This document shows positions 46,141-57,182 of a stretch of DNA of 64,000 bases, piece by piece. The stretch's first letter is position 1. Every line of letters begins with the position of its first letter. The stretch is from GAS188 sp963713805 (lineage in GTDB: Bacteria > Pseudomonadota > Alphaproteobacteria > Rhizobiales > Beijerinckiaceae). Both the position numbers and the translations under genes were made by a program. The notes under the pieces are model-generated. The model had not been told where the DNA came from. It searched no databases and saw only the letters and a program-made list of their open reading frames with translations. The stretch lies in the NCBI GenBank assembly GCA_963713805.1, contig CAVQNF010000025.1, positions 124,001 through 188,000 on the forward strand, read 5' to 3'.

Positions 46141-46731
46141 ATGCCCTACGCGATGAAGCCTCTCTCCTGCGACCCGGCTCGGGTTCGGGGAATGTCGGAG
46201 CGGCTGATCATCAGCCACTACGAGAACAATTATGGGGGAGCGGTGAAGCGGTTGAACGCCATCGAGGAACAGCTCGCCGCGCTCGACTACGCAAATGCTT
46301 CGGGGTTCCTGATCAACGGCCTGAAGCGCGAGGAGCTGGTCGCGACGAACTCCATGATCCTGCACGAGCTGTTCTTTGACGGGCTTGGCGATCAAAGCGA
46401 GCCCGGTCCTGCTCTGCGCGACGCCATCACCCGCGATTTCGGCTCCTTCGAACGATGGCGGCAGGAATTCACCGCGATGGGCAAGGCGCTCGGCGGCGGC
46501 TCGGGCTGGGTGCTTCTCTCATGGTCGCGACGAGACAAGAGGCTCGTCAATCAATGGGCTCCCGATCATTGCCATACGTTGGCCGCCGGGCAGCCGATCC
46601 TGGCGCTCGATATGTACGAGCATTCCTATCACATGGATTTCGGCGCCAAGGCCGGCGGCTATGTGGACGTGTTCATGGACGCCGTGCGTTGGGCAAGCGC
46701 CGACAAGCTGCTCGCCGATATTGCATCTTAA
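46141..46731 (+). CDS. chrC: Iron/manganese superoxide dismutase (chr-associated)
   Basis: 196 residues. Metal ligands of Fe/Mn superoxide dismutases are visible: His in ISHYENNYGG, His in MILHELFF, and Asp/His in LALDMYEHSYHMDFG. It starts 16 bases after chrA. In chromate-resistance transposons a superoxide dismutase (ChrC) follows chrB-chrA, where it removes superoxide formed during chromate reduction. The order here is the same, so the chrC role is likely though the metal is undetermined. Confidence 0.85.
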   Translation: MPYAMKPLSCDPARVRGMSERLIISHYENNYGGAVKRLNAIEEQLAALDYANASGFLINGLKREELVATNSMILHELFFDGLGDQSEPGPALRDAITRDFGSFERWRQEFTAMGKALGGGSGWVLLSWSRRDKRLVNQWAPDHCHTLAAGQPILALDMYEHSYHMDFGAKAGGYVDVFMDAVRWASADKLLADIAS

Positions 46732-46752
46732 CACATCCGACCTGGAGGCATC

Positions 46753-47162
46753 ATGACTGAGCGTAAAACAGTGGCATTCGTCTGTTTGCATGGATCGGCG
46801 AAGAGCCTGATCGCCGCCGAGCATCTCAGTCGCTTGGCCCGCGAGCGTGGCTCTCGAATTCACGGGAACGACCTCGGGTCCCGGAACCCGACGCCGAGGT
46901 TCCTTCCAACGTCATCGAAGGCCTGCTTCGTCACGGAATCGATGCGCGGCAGCGCGTTCCGGAGCGCGTCAGCGCGCCGGCTCTGGCGCGTGCCAGCCAC
47001 ATCGTTTCGTTTGGGTGCGATCTTGAAGGTCTCGTCGGCGAGGACCGAATAATCGAGCGCTGGGACGATTGCCCGGCGGTCATCGACGACTTCGATATTG
47101 CCTGGAAGTTCATCACCGGGCGGGTCGGGCAGCTCTTGGAACGGCTGAGCGCGAAGGCATGA
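46753..47162 (+). CDS. Low-molecular-weight phosphatase-like protein with altered P-loop (two frame breaks)
   Basis: About 135 residues. VAFVCLHGSAKSLIAAEHLSRL is the P-loop region of low-molecular-weight tyrosine phosphatases and arsenate reductases, but the essential arginine of CX5R is a lysine here (CLHGSAK). Extra bases near 46853 and 46881 break the frame; corrected, the protein continues through VPSNVIEGLLRHGIDA and SHIVSFGCDLEG to DDCPAVIDDFDIAWKFI. It follows the superoxide dismutase by 21 bases and likely belongs to the chr operon. A distinct sub-family or inactive enzyme is possible. Confidence 0.65.
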
Positions 47163-47259
47163 TCGGCCCCTTCGCGCTCATTTCCGCTCTACGGAACTCT
47201 CAAACAAGACGCGGTTTCCGGGAGCTCGATATCGAAGACTGAAACCAAGGAGAAGTCTC

Positions 47260-48145
47260 ATGCGTTGTCGATTTCTTGCAATTCTCGCCGCCGTCGTCAC
47301 CCTGTCGTGCGCCGGCCCATGCCGAGCCTGATTGGAAAGCGGTCGCGCAAGCGCTCGGCAAGGAAGGCGCCGTCCAGGGGGGCGGTGTCTATCGCGTCGG
47401 GCTGCCGCGCAGCGATTTGAAGGTCAGGCTCGACGGCGTCGACATCAAGCCCGGATTCGCGCTCGGCTCGTGGCTTGCCTTCATGCCGATGGGCAATGAG
47501 GCGATGGTGATGGGCGATCTCGTGCTCACCGGCGACGAAGTGAACCCCGTGATGAAGAAGTTTCTCGAAAGCGGGATCGAGATCACGGCGCTCCACAACC
47601 ATCTGCTGCGCTCGGAGCCGCCCACCATGTATATGCACGTCGCCGGCTCATGGCGACCCGCTGAAGCTCGCCGCCGCGCTTCATGACGGGCTTGCGCTGA
47701 GCGGGACGCCGCTCGGCGCCAATCCCGCGCGCCGCGTCTCAGCCTCGATCGATCTCGACACCGGCGCGATCGACGCGGCGCTCGGCTTCAAGGGCAAGGC
47801 CAATGGCGGCGATCTACGCGTTCTCGATCCCGCGCGCCGACCCGGTCAAGGACGAAGGCATGGTCGTGCCTGAAGCGATGGGCTCGGCGATCGGCATCAA
47901 TTTCCAGGCGACCGGGAACGGCAAGGCCGCGATCACGGGCGATCTCGTGCTCGTCGGCCTCGGAGGTCAACCCGGTGTTGCGCGCCTTGCGGGCGAACGG
48001 CATCGAGGTGACGGCGGTGCATAGCCACATGCTCGATGACGAGCCCCGCCTCTTCTTCATGCATTTCTGGGCGAATGACGATGCGCAAATGCTTGCCAAA
48101 GGCATGCGGGCAGCGCTCGACAAGATCGCCGTCAGGAAGAACTGA
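47260..48145 (+). CDS. DUF1259 (LpqO-like) secreted protein (four frame breaks)
   Basis: About 293 residues. Signal peptide MRCRFLAILAAVVTLSCA, then two homologous halves, each with a V/Y-x-V/F-x-P-R-x-D/E segment and a conserved histidine pair: YRVGLPRSDLKV ... ITALHNHLL ... MYMHVAG in the first and YAFSIPRADPV ... VTAVHSHML ... FFMHFW in the second. One-base gains near 47312, 47651, 47811 and 47964 are needed to link them. The function of DUF1259 is not established; the His pairs suggest metal binding. It follows the chr block and has a good ribosome site (AAGGAGAAG). Confidence 0.78.
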
Positions 48146-48272
48146 TCGACGCGGGCCTTGTCCGCTTGCGCCGCCAGGGAAGGATCGGGATGCGCTCGCC
48201 TCGCCGGGAGCCCGAGCCGCCGTCGCGTCTTGCGCCTGAAGCGGGCGGCGCGCTCTTCAACGCGAGCGGCCG

Positions 48273-49526
48273 ATGAGAAGCACCGGCGATGAGTGGTGGC
48301 GGCCCTTCCCGCCCGGAACCACGAACGACGCCTTGCGCATCCTCGCCGCGCGCGGCATGCGCGCCTTCGCGGATGGCTTCGTCTCCGTGCTCTTGCCGAT
48401 TTACCTCCTCGAGCTCGGCTTCAGCGTGCTCGCCATCGGGTCGATCATCACGGCGACGCTCATCGGCTCCGCGCTCCTCACGCTTTGGGCAGGGCTCTTC
48501 GCCAATCGGCACAAGCGGCGGCACATGCTGCTTGCCGCCTGCCTGTTGATGGCGGCGACCGGCGCGGGCTTTGCGGTCACGCGGGATTTCTGGCCCCTCC
48601 TCATCATCGCCTTCGTCGGAACGGTGAATCCGAGCTCCGGCGATGTGAGCCTCTTTCTCCCTCTCGAGCAGACGATGCTGGCGGAGGTGATCGAGCCGAA
48701 GCGGCGCACCGCTCTTTTCGCGCGCTACAGCCTCATCGGAACGCTCGCCGGCGGCATCGGTGCTGTCGCCGCATCGATCCCCGATCTTGCGGCGCAGAGA
48801 TGGGGCTTGCCGCATCTTGGCGCCATGCAGGGGATGTTTGCGCTTTATGGGCTGCTCGGCCTCCTGGCGCTCTTGCTTTACCGGCCCTTGACGCCCGCGG
48901 TCGAGGCGGCGTCCGAAGCCCCGCCCGCTCCCTTGCGGCAATCGCGGGGTATCGTCTACGGCCTCGCGGCGCTGTTCAGCATCGACTCATTCGGCAGCGG
49001 CTTCTTTGTTCAGTCGCTCCTCGCGCTTTGGCTCTATCAAGCCTTCGATCTTTCCGTCACGACGGCCGCCTCCATCCTGTTCTGGAGCAGCATCTTCTCG
49101 GCGATCTCCTTTCTCCTCGCCGTGCCGATCTCGCAACGCTTCGGCCTCATCAACACCATGGTGTTCACGCATCTGCCCTCGAACGTTTTTCTGATGCTCG
49201 TCCCCTTCGCTCCAAACCTTTCGACCGCGATCGGCTTGCTGCTGGCGCGCAGCGCCTTGTCGCAGATGGATGTGCCGACACGAACCTCCTATGTGATGTC
49301 CGTGGTGACGCCGCAGGAGCGGCCGGCCGCGGCAAGCTTGACGGCGGTGCCCCGCAGCTTCGCATCGGCACTGAGCCCCTTGCTCGCCGGCTACCTCATG
49401 AGCGTTTCGGCTTTCGGCTGGCCGCTCGTCATCGGCGGCGCGTTGAAGGCGATCTACGATCTCCTTCTGCTTGCCAAGTTTCAGAAGGTGCGGCCGGCAG
49501 AGGAGGCCGGTGCTCCGGCGAGTTGA
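48273..49526 (+). CDS. MFS family transporter
   Basis: An intact 417-residue protein with about a dozen membrane segments. ANRHKRRHMLLAACLLM is the typical MFS loop 2-3 basic motif; the second half repeats the fold. It most resembles drug- or metabolite-exporting major facilitators, but no specific substrate motif is recognised. The start at 48273 is the first ATG with homology. It is convergent with the EamA gene; 127 bases separate it from the DUF1259 gene, too far to be certain of co-transcription. Confidence 0.85.
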   Translation: MRSTGDEWWRPFPPGTTNDALRILAARGMRAFADGFVSVLLPIYLLELGFSVLAIGSIITATLIGSALLTLWAGLFANRHKRRHMLLAACLLMAATGAGFAVTRDFWPLLIIAFVGTVNPSSGDVSLFLPLEQTMLAEVIEPKRRTALFARYSLIGTLAGGIGAVAASIPDLAAQRWGLPHLGAMQGMFALYGLLGLLALLLYRPLTPAVEAASEAPPAPLRQSRGIVYGLAALFSIDSFGSGFFVQSLLALWLYQAFDLSVTTAASILFWSSIFSAISFLLAVPISQRFGLINTMVFTHLPSNVFLMLVPFAPNLSTAIGLLLARSALSQMDVPTRTSYVMSVVTPQERPAAASLTAVPRSFASALSPLLAGYLMSVSAFGWPLVIGGALKAIYDLLLLAKFQKVRPAEEAGAPAS

Positions 49527-49555
49527 GGGCCGCGGATCAAAAGCGTTGCGCGCAT

Positions 49556-50413
49556 TCATGCGAACCGGATGAGGCAGGCGCCGGCCGTGGCGAGCGCGAT
49601 CGCGCCGGCGCGACGCGGGCTCAAGCCTTCGCCGAGCCACGCGGCGATGAGTGCCGCGAAGACGACGCTCGTGTCGCGAAGCGCCGCGCCGATTGCGATC
49701 GGAGCTTTTGTCCAGACCCAGAGGATGAGAACGTAGGAGAGGAGGGCGGCGCTCGTTCCGATGGTCGCGACGCGCAGGTTCGAGCGCAACGCCTGCCGCA
49801 GCGGCACGGGATGGCGCATCATATGGAGCGTGCCGAAGACGCAAGCGTTCACGATGGATGCCGTGAGCCCATAGCCGAGGACGGAGGACGAGAACCTCGC
49901 GCCGTTCCCATCGCAAAGCGCGTAACCCGCGGAGCAGGCACCCGCGAGCAGGGCGTAGGCCAGAGCCTTCGGTTGCTGCCGGCCTTCCGCGAAGGCGAAG
50001 AGCGCGATGCCGGCCGACACGAGCGCGATGCCGGCGATCCCAAAAGGGCCGACGGCCTCGCCTTGCAAGACGCTCGCGAGGAAAAGCACGAGCAAGGGCG
50101 AGGTCGCTCGCGCCAGCGGGTAGACGAAGCCGAAGCCTCCGCCATGCGCATAGCCGCGCAGCAGCGCGATGAGCATCATGAGGTTGAGGCACGCCGAGCC
50201 GCAGAGCCATGGCAAAGCCGCCGCCGAAGGAAGCGGAACGAGCATCAGCAAAGGGATGGACAGAAGGCCCGAGCCGACGACCTGGGCCGCCATGGCGCTG
50301 CGCGGATCGGGCGACGCCCTCACGGCCGCGTTCCAGGCCGCGTGCAGGAAGGCGCTCAAAAGCGCGGCCCCGACGACGATGCCATCGATGCCGTGCGGGA
50401 AGGCGCGGTCCAC
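49556..50413 (-). CDS. EamA/DMT family transporter
   Basis: About 285 residues with ten hydrophobic segments in two repeats (VVGAALLSAFLHAAWNAAVRA ... YALCDGNGARFSSSVLGYGL ... VVFAALIAAWLGEGLSPRRAGAIALATAGACLI), the drug/metabolite transporter pattern. The start is uncertain: a GTG at 50413 fits the 5-base gap to the upstream GNAT gene stop, and longer starts would overlap that gene. Substrate unknown. Confidence 0.8.
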   Translation of the reverse strand: MDRAFPHGIDGIVVGAALLSAFLHAAWNAAVRASPDPRSAMAAQVVGSGLLSIPLLMLVPLPSAAALPWLCGSACLNLMMLIALLRGYAHGGGFGFVYPLARATSPLLVLFLASVLQGEAVGPFGIAGIALVSAGIALFAFAEGRQQPKALAYALLAGACSAGYALCDGNGARFSSSVLGYGLTASIVNACVFGTLHMMRHPVPLRQALRSNLRVATIGTSAALLSYVLILWVWTKAPIAIGAALRDTSVVFAALIAAWLGEGLSPRRAGAIALATAGACLIRFA

Positions 50414-50417
50414 GACC

Positions 50418-50954
50418 TCAAGCCAGCGGCTTGTAGTAGTAAGTCGTCGGGCACGGTCGCCCGTCCGGCCACAAGGCATATCCGGGGATCTCCCCCACCT
50501 TCCTCCAGCCCAGGCGCAGATAGAGCCGCTCGGCATCGGTACCGGTCACCGTGTCGAGCACCAGGAGGGTCTTGCCGAGGGTGCGCGCGCTGTCCTCCGC
50601 GGCGCGCATGAGCAGGGCGCCGACGCCTCGCCCGCGGGCACGAGAATGCACCAGCATCTTGGAGATGTCGGCGCGATGGGGCTGATTTTCCGGTTGCGCG
50701 AGCAGGATTTGCACGGTGCCGACCGGTTTGCGCGATGCGCTGTCCTCGGCGATCAGCAAGAGGCGCTTTCCTTCCGCCACGTCGTCGGCGACGAGGCGCC
50801 AAAACGCCTCGACTTTCTGGCGCGGGAGGGGCGCCATGAAGCCGACCGAGGCGCCGCCCTCGACGCAATCCATGAGCACGTCGCAAAGCGCGCGGTTTTG
50901 CGCATGCGCTTCCTCTGCGGAGAGCGAACGGATCGAGATGGAGCTTTCGGTCAT
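50418..50954 (-). CDS. GNAT family N-acetyltransferase
   Basis: 178 residues. The acetyl-CoA binding segment is SKMLVHSRARGRGVGALLMRAAEDSAR (motif A, R-x-x-G-x-G/A), followed by LLVLDTVTGTDAERLYLRLGWRKVGEIPGYAL. The acceptor is unknown. The ATG at 50954 is preferred to the TTG at 50957. It is probably co-transcribed with the EamA transporter (4-base gap) and preceded by an XRE-cupin regulator in the same direction. Confidence 0.88.
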   Translation of the reverse strand: MTESSISIRSLSAEEAHAQNRALCDVLMDCVEGGASVGFMAPLPRQKVEAFWRLVADDVAEGKRLLLIAEDSASRKPVGTVQILLAQPENQPHRADISKMLVHSRARGRGVGALLMRAAEDSARTLGKTLLVLDTVTGTDAERLYLRLGWRKVGEIPGYALWPDGRPCPTTYYYKPLA

Positions 50955-50984
50955 CAACTCACTTTCCTCGTCCTGTTGGCGCTA

Positions 50985-51577
50985 TCATCGGCGGAAGCCG
51001 TCTCTCGTCGTGAGCGCGACGAGGTGGCGCGAGGGTTTGCGGCCGCGGTTGCGAAAGGCCACCGGCCGGTCGAGCCGCATCGCGAGGCAGTCGCCTGCGC
51101 CGAGGCGATGGAGCTCGTCGCCGACGGTCACCTCGACAACCCCTTCGAGCACGAAAACCTGTTGATCGACATGGGGCTCGCGAAAGCCGCTGTCATAGGC
51201 GACCCGCGTGCCTGAGGGCAGCACGACCTCGACGAGCTCGATCGGAGAAGGAAAGCCCGGCGGGGACAGGTTGCGCCTTACGTATCCGGTTTCCGGGTCG
51301 CGCCATTCGGGCTGATCCTTCCGCCTCGCGACCGGCGCGGCATCGCCGCGCTGCTGCGGCGCGAACAGCGACGCGAGCGTCACGCCGAGGCTCGCCGAGA
51401 GCTTGTCGAGCACGCTCGCGGTCGGGCTGCTTTCGGCGCGCTCGATGAGCGAGATCATCGAACGACTTACGCCGGAGCGCTGCGGGCCAATTCGTCGAGC
51501 GTGAGCTCTTGCCCGGCCCGCAGCTCCTTGAGGCGCGACGCGATGCGAAGCTCGATTTCGGGAGGCTCTGGTTCCAC
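50985..51577 (-). CDS. XRE-cupin transcriptional regulator (frame break in the helix-turn-helix)
   Basis: About 195 residues. The N-terminus (VEPEPPEIELRIASRLKELRAGQELTLDELA) and the rest of the helix-turn-helix (SRSMISLIERAESSPTASVLDKLSASLGVTLASLF) are in different frames, joined near 51480 by a two-base gain or one-base loss. A C-terminal cupin domain follows (VVLPSGTRVAYDSGFREPHVDQQVFVLEGVVEVTVG). The start is unclear: a GTG at 51577, or an ATG at 51594 if the T-run there has lost a base. Regulators of this type often control the adjacent GNAT or transporter genes. Confidence 0.8.
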
Positions 51578-51609
51578 CAAAAAAGAAATATCATCCAGTT
51601 TATTGGAAA

Positions 51610-51861
51610 TCAACCCAATGCACCCTCTCGTTCCCGAGCGACCGCTTGTTTCTGCGATCGCGAAGGGAGCTGCCGTTCACGCTCCCCGCGTCTTGCGCGG
51701 GCGTCGCGGTGAGTAGGCGTCGCGCAGGTCACCAGGAACAGCACCTCCTTGATCGGATAGGCCACCCGCCACGACTCGCGATCGTCATTCAGATCGGCGA
51801 AATGCTTCAGCAGAAGCGCCGATCGATCTCGTGGGAAATCCGCGTCGGCCGTAAGAGACAT
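51610..51861 (-). pseudogene. ISAs1-type transposase, N-terminal remnant
   Basis: The first 50 residues (KHFADLNDDRESWRVAYPIKEVLFLVTCAT) match the N-terminal H-repeat-associated region of ISAs1-family DDE transposases. After TCAT the match ends abruptly in an arginine-rich unrelated tail and a stop at 51610. The catalytic domain is missing, so the element is dead. No inverted repeats were seen. Confidence 0.7.
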
Positions 51862-52119
51862 GGTCGCGCTCCATCGAATTAGAACGGCGACGGAATCACG
51901 AGAACAGGATCAAGTAAAATCATACACATCGGCGCGCTAACCCGACCGCATTGCCGTGTGCACCAAGGCCGCGACCAGTTGCCAAAGTCGATCCAAGATG
52001 CAAGGTTTACTGACGGCATCGAGGCTGTCAGGCAGTAAACCTCTGCGGCCTGGCCCGTCCATCACCAAGTTTCGGCGATAGCTGTTCTTCGTCACGCTCC
52101 TCGCAAAAGGGAGAGACCA

Positions 52120-54509
52120 ATGAGCGATGCTAACGACAAGCTGCAACGCAATGTGCTTCCTATACCTGATCGGCCGCGAACCGGCCTGATTACCTACGAC
52201 GCCAAGGATGCAGAGACGAAATACCCGGCCATCAAGCAGTTGCGCCCGCCCGAAGAGCGCCCCGAACATCCTCATCATTCTGCTCGACGATGTCGGCTTC
52301 GGCTCATCGAGCGCTTTCGGCGGTCCTTGTCATACGCCGACCGCGGAGCGCCTGGCGGCTGGAGGGCTGAAGTACAATCGCTTTCACACGACGGCGCTAT
52401 GCTCGCCGACGCGCCAGGCACTCTTGACCGGGCGCAACCACCACTCGGTCGGCATGGGCGGCATAACTGAGATCGCCAGCGGCTCTCCCGGCTACTCCTC
52501 CGTGCTGCCGAATACCGCCTCGCCGATCGCCCGGACGCTGAAGCTGAACGGTTACGCCACCGCGCAGTTTGGCAAGTGTCATGAGGTCCCGGTTTGGGAG
52601 ACGAGCCCCGCCGGGCCGTTCGACGCCTGGCCCACGGGCGGCGGCGGCTTTGAATATTTCTACGGGTTCGTCGGCGGCGAGGCGCACCAATGGTATCCCT
52701 CGCTCTATGAGGGCACCACGCCGGTCGAAGTGAAGAAGACGCCCGAAGAGGGCTACCATTTCATGGAGGACATGACCGACAAGGCGATCTCATGGATCGG
52801 CCGGCAGAAGGCGCTGATCCCCGACAAGCCGTTCTTCGTCTATTTCGCGCCCGGCGCCACCCACGCACCTCACCACGTCCCGAAGGAATGGGCGGACAAG
52901 TACAAGGGCAAGTTCGACGACGGCTGGGACAAGCTGCGCGAAGCGACCTTTGCGAGGCAGAAGAAGCTCTGGCGTCATCCCGACGCGATTGCCAGCTGAC
53001 CGCCCGCCACAAGGAGATTCCCGGCCTGGGAGGACATGCCGGAGGATTTGAAGCCGGTCCTGCGTCGCCAGATGGAGGTCTATGCCGGGTTTCTTGGAAT
53101 ACGCCGACCATCACGTCGGCCGCTTGGTGGACAGCCTGGAGAAGCTGAACCTGCATCGACGATACGCTCATCTACTACATCATCGGAGACAATGGCGCGT
53201 CGGCCGAAGGCACGCTGAACGGCACGTTCAACGAGATGATCAACTTCAACGGCGCCGCGGCCATCGAGACGCCGGAGTTCCTGAACGCGCGCATCGACAA
53301 GCTCGGCGGACCCGAAGTCCTACAACCACTACGCCGTCGGCTGGGCGCACGCGATGAATACGCCCTACCAGTGGACCAAGCAGGTCGCTTCGCACTGGGG
53401 TGGAACGCGCAACGGTACCATCGTGCACTGGCCGAACGGATTTAAGGGAAAGGGTGAAATCCGCACGCAGTTCCATCACGTCATCGACATCGCCCCCACG
53501 CTCCTCGAAGCCGCGGGGATTCCCGAGCCGGTGTCGGTGAACGGCGTGACGCAGATGCCGATCGAGGGCGTCAGCATGCTGTACACCTTCAACGATCCCA
53601 AGGCGGCCGAGCGCCACGAGACGCAGTATTTCGAGATGTTCGGCAATCGCGGCATCTATCACAAGGGATGGACCGCGGTGACGAGACACAAGACGCCGTG
53701 GCTGCTCATCGGCGAGAAGACGCCGGCCTTCGACGACGATGTCTGGGAGCTCTACGACACCAGCAAGGACTGGAGCCAGGCGAACAACCTCGCCAAGGCA
53801 GATGCCGGAAAAGCTGCACGAGCTGCAGCGGCTCTGGCTCATCGAGGCGACGCGCTACAACGTGCTGCCGATGGACGACGACCTTGCAAAGCGGCTCAAT
53901 GCGGACACCGCCGGCCGGCCCGTCCTGATCAAGGGGAAACCGGCAAATCCTGTTCGGCGGCATGGGGCAGTTGTCGGAGAACTCGGTCATCAACATCAAG
54001 AACAAGTCCCATTCGGTGACCGCCGAGATCACGGTCCCCGCACAGGGGCGCGAGGGCGTGATCGTCGCCCAGGGCGGCAACATCGGCGGCTGGAGCCTTT
54101 ATGCGAAGGGCGGCAAGCTGAAATACTGCTACAACCTGCTCGGCGTGCAGTATTTCTACGTCGAGGCGGCGAGCGCGCTGCCGACGGGCGACCACCAGGT
54201 GCGGATGGAGTTCGCCTACGACGGTGGCGGTCTCGGCAAGGGCGGGACCGCGACCCTCTACGTCGACGGCAAGCAAGGTCGGCGCGGGCAAGGTCGCGGC
54301 CACGGCGGCGATGGTCTTCTCCGCCGACGACGGCTGCGATGTCGGCCGCGATACGCGGCTCGCCCGTCTCGCAGGATTACGGGCCGCGCGGCAACGAGTT
54401 CACCGGTCGCGTCAAGGGGGTGGAGATCGCCATCGCCGACGCCGCCGAGAACGCCGATCATCTTGTTTCACCGGAGGACGCTGTTCGTATTGCACTTGCG
54501 CGGCAGTAG
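52120..54509 (+). CDS. Arylsulfatase (formylglycine-dependent), multiple frame breaks
   Basis: About 790 residues when pieced together. PNILIILLDDVGFGSSSAFGG is the metal site; TTALCSPTRQALLTGR contains the CxPxR signature whose cysteine becomes formylglycine; QFGKCHEVP, YFAPGATHAPHHVP and YYIIGDNGASAEGTLNG follow. The C-terminal third (RPVLIKG, NKSHSVTAEI, YAKGGKLKYCYNLLG, GDHQVRMEFAYDGGG) is the beta-sandwich tail of the large bacterial arylsulfatases. Frame breaks occur near 52257, 52990, 53030, 53095, 53155, 53310, 53800 and 53945, and in the tail. It hydrolyses sulfate esters. Start at 52120 with AGGGAGAGA upstream. Confidence 0.85.
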
Positions 54510-54626
54510 GAGCGAGTTCCAAAGGCCGGTGGACAGAGGTCAGGTGGCTGTCAGGTGGCGGCACTAACTTAACTTCATGCCCGCCCGCTCGGCTAAGTCT
54601 TACGCAATCGCTGGGAGAATTGCGAC

Positions 54627-54662
54627 GTGTCGAATTTGATTCTCGTAAGGTGGCGCTGGTAA
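54627..54662 (+). CDS. Leader peptide of the ilv attenuator
   Basis: GTG start, 11 residues: MSNLILVRWRW, stop TAA at 54660. Four consecutive branched-chain codons (Leu-Ile-Leu-Val) are what a ribosome-mediated attenuator of acetolactate synthase needs. GGGAGAA lies 7 bases before the GTG. It is followed by a base-pairing region and a terminator with T-run before ilvI. GCGCTGG within the last leader codons can pair with CCAGCGC at about 54691-54697. Confidence 0.65.
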   Translation: MSNLILVRWRW

Positions 54663-54704
54663 CGGACGGTCCTCGACGACCGGCCCGAGAGCCAGCGCGT
54701 GATA

Positions 54705-54726
54705 GGCCCCTGAGAGGGCCTTTTTT
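54705..54726 (+). terminator. Attenuator terminator upstream of ilvI
   Basis: Stem GGCCC (54705-54709) with GGGCC (54716-54720), 6-base loop, then six T (54721-54726). An upstream GGCCC at about 54681-54685 could pair alternatively with the 3' arm, giving an antiterminator. It lies 57 bases before the ilvI start, too close to be the end of the sulfatase operon only. Confidence 0.65.
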
Positions 54727-54782
54727 ATTGCCGAAATTGGGTCGCAGCGGCGGCCGCGAACGTTCGATGACGGAGAAGGGCC

Positions 54783-56543
<1,761 letters not shown>

Positions 56544-56634
56544 CCCGAAGGGCCTTGCGCAAGCGGATGCGACGATCGTCGCCGGCGAATGCGCGCGATG
56601 ATTTCGAGCGTGAACCTTGAACGAGACGTGACCC

Positions 56635-57182
56635 ATGCAGAATATCGAGCACCTCGCATTACCCCGCCGCGCCCAAGGCCGAGCCCGCGCGCGCGCCACA
56701 CGCTCGCGGTCACGGTCGACAACGAGCCCGGCGTTCTCGCGCGCATCGCGGGCATGTTCTCGGGCCGCGGCTACAACATCGAAAGCCTCACCGTGTCGGA
56801 GACCGAGCATGCGGCCCATGTCTCGCGCATCACGATCGTGACCTCGGGCACCGCCCATGTGATCGAGCAGATCAAGAGCCAGCTCGAGCGGCTCGTTCCG
56901 GTGCACGGCGTGCGCGATCTCACCATCGAAGGCGAAGCGATCGAGCGCGAGCTCGCCCTCGTCAAGGTCGCCGGCAAGGGCGAGCATCGGGTCGAGGCGA
57001 TGCGTCTTGCCGCGGCCTTCGGCGCGCGCACGCTCGATGCGACGCTCACCTCCTTCGTCTTCGAGCTCACGGGCGTGACCGACGAGATCGACCGCTTCAT
57101 CGCCATGATGGCGGTGGTCGGTCTCGTCGAGACCTCGCGCACCGGCGTCGCCGCGATGAGCCGCGGGCCCGAAGGCATGTGA
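56635..57182 (+). CDS. ilvH: Acetolactate synthase small regulatory subunit (frame breaks near start)
   Basis: About 181 residues. After a short alanine/proline-rich N-terminus the ACT domain reads HTLAVTVDNEPGVLARIAGMFSGRGYNIESLTVSETE, the standard IlvH start, followed by the C-terminal GARTLDATLTSFVFELTG domain. Two extra bases in the GC-rich stretch 56660-56700 separate the ATG at 56635 (MQNIEHLAL) from the ACT domain. It confers valine feedback and stimulates IlvI. It lies 91 bases after ilvI in the same direction. Confidence 0.93.

Noticed and set aside
48293..50611. A 772-codon plus-strand frame over the MFS gene and its neighbours
   Set aside because: It overlaps the intact MFS frame and the reverse-strand EamA and GNAT genes and has no recognisable domain.
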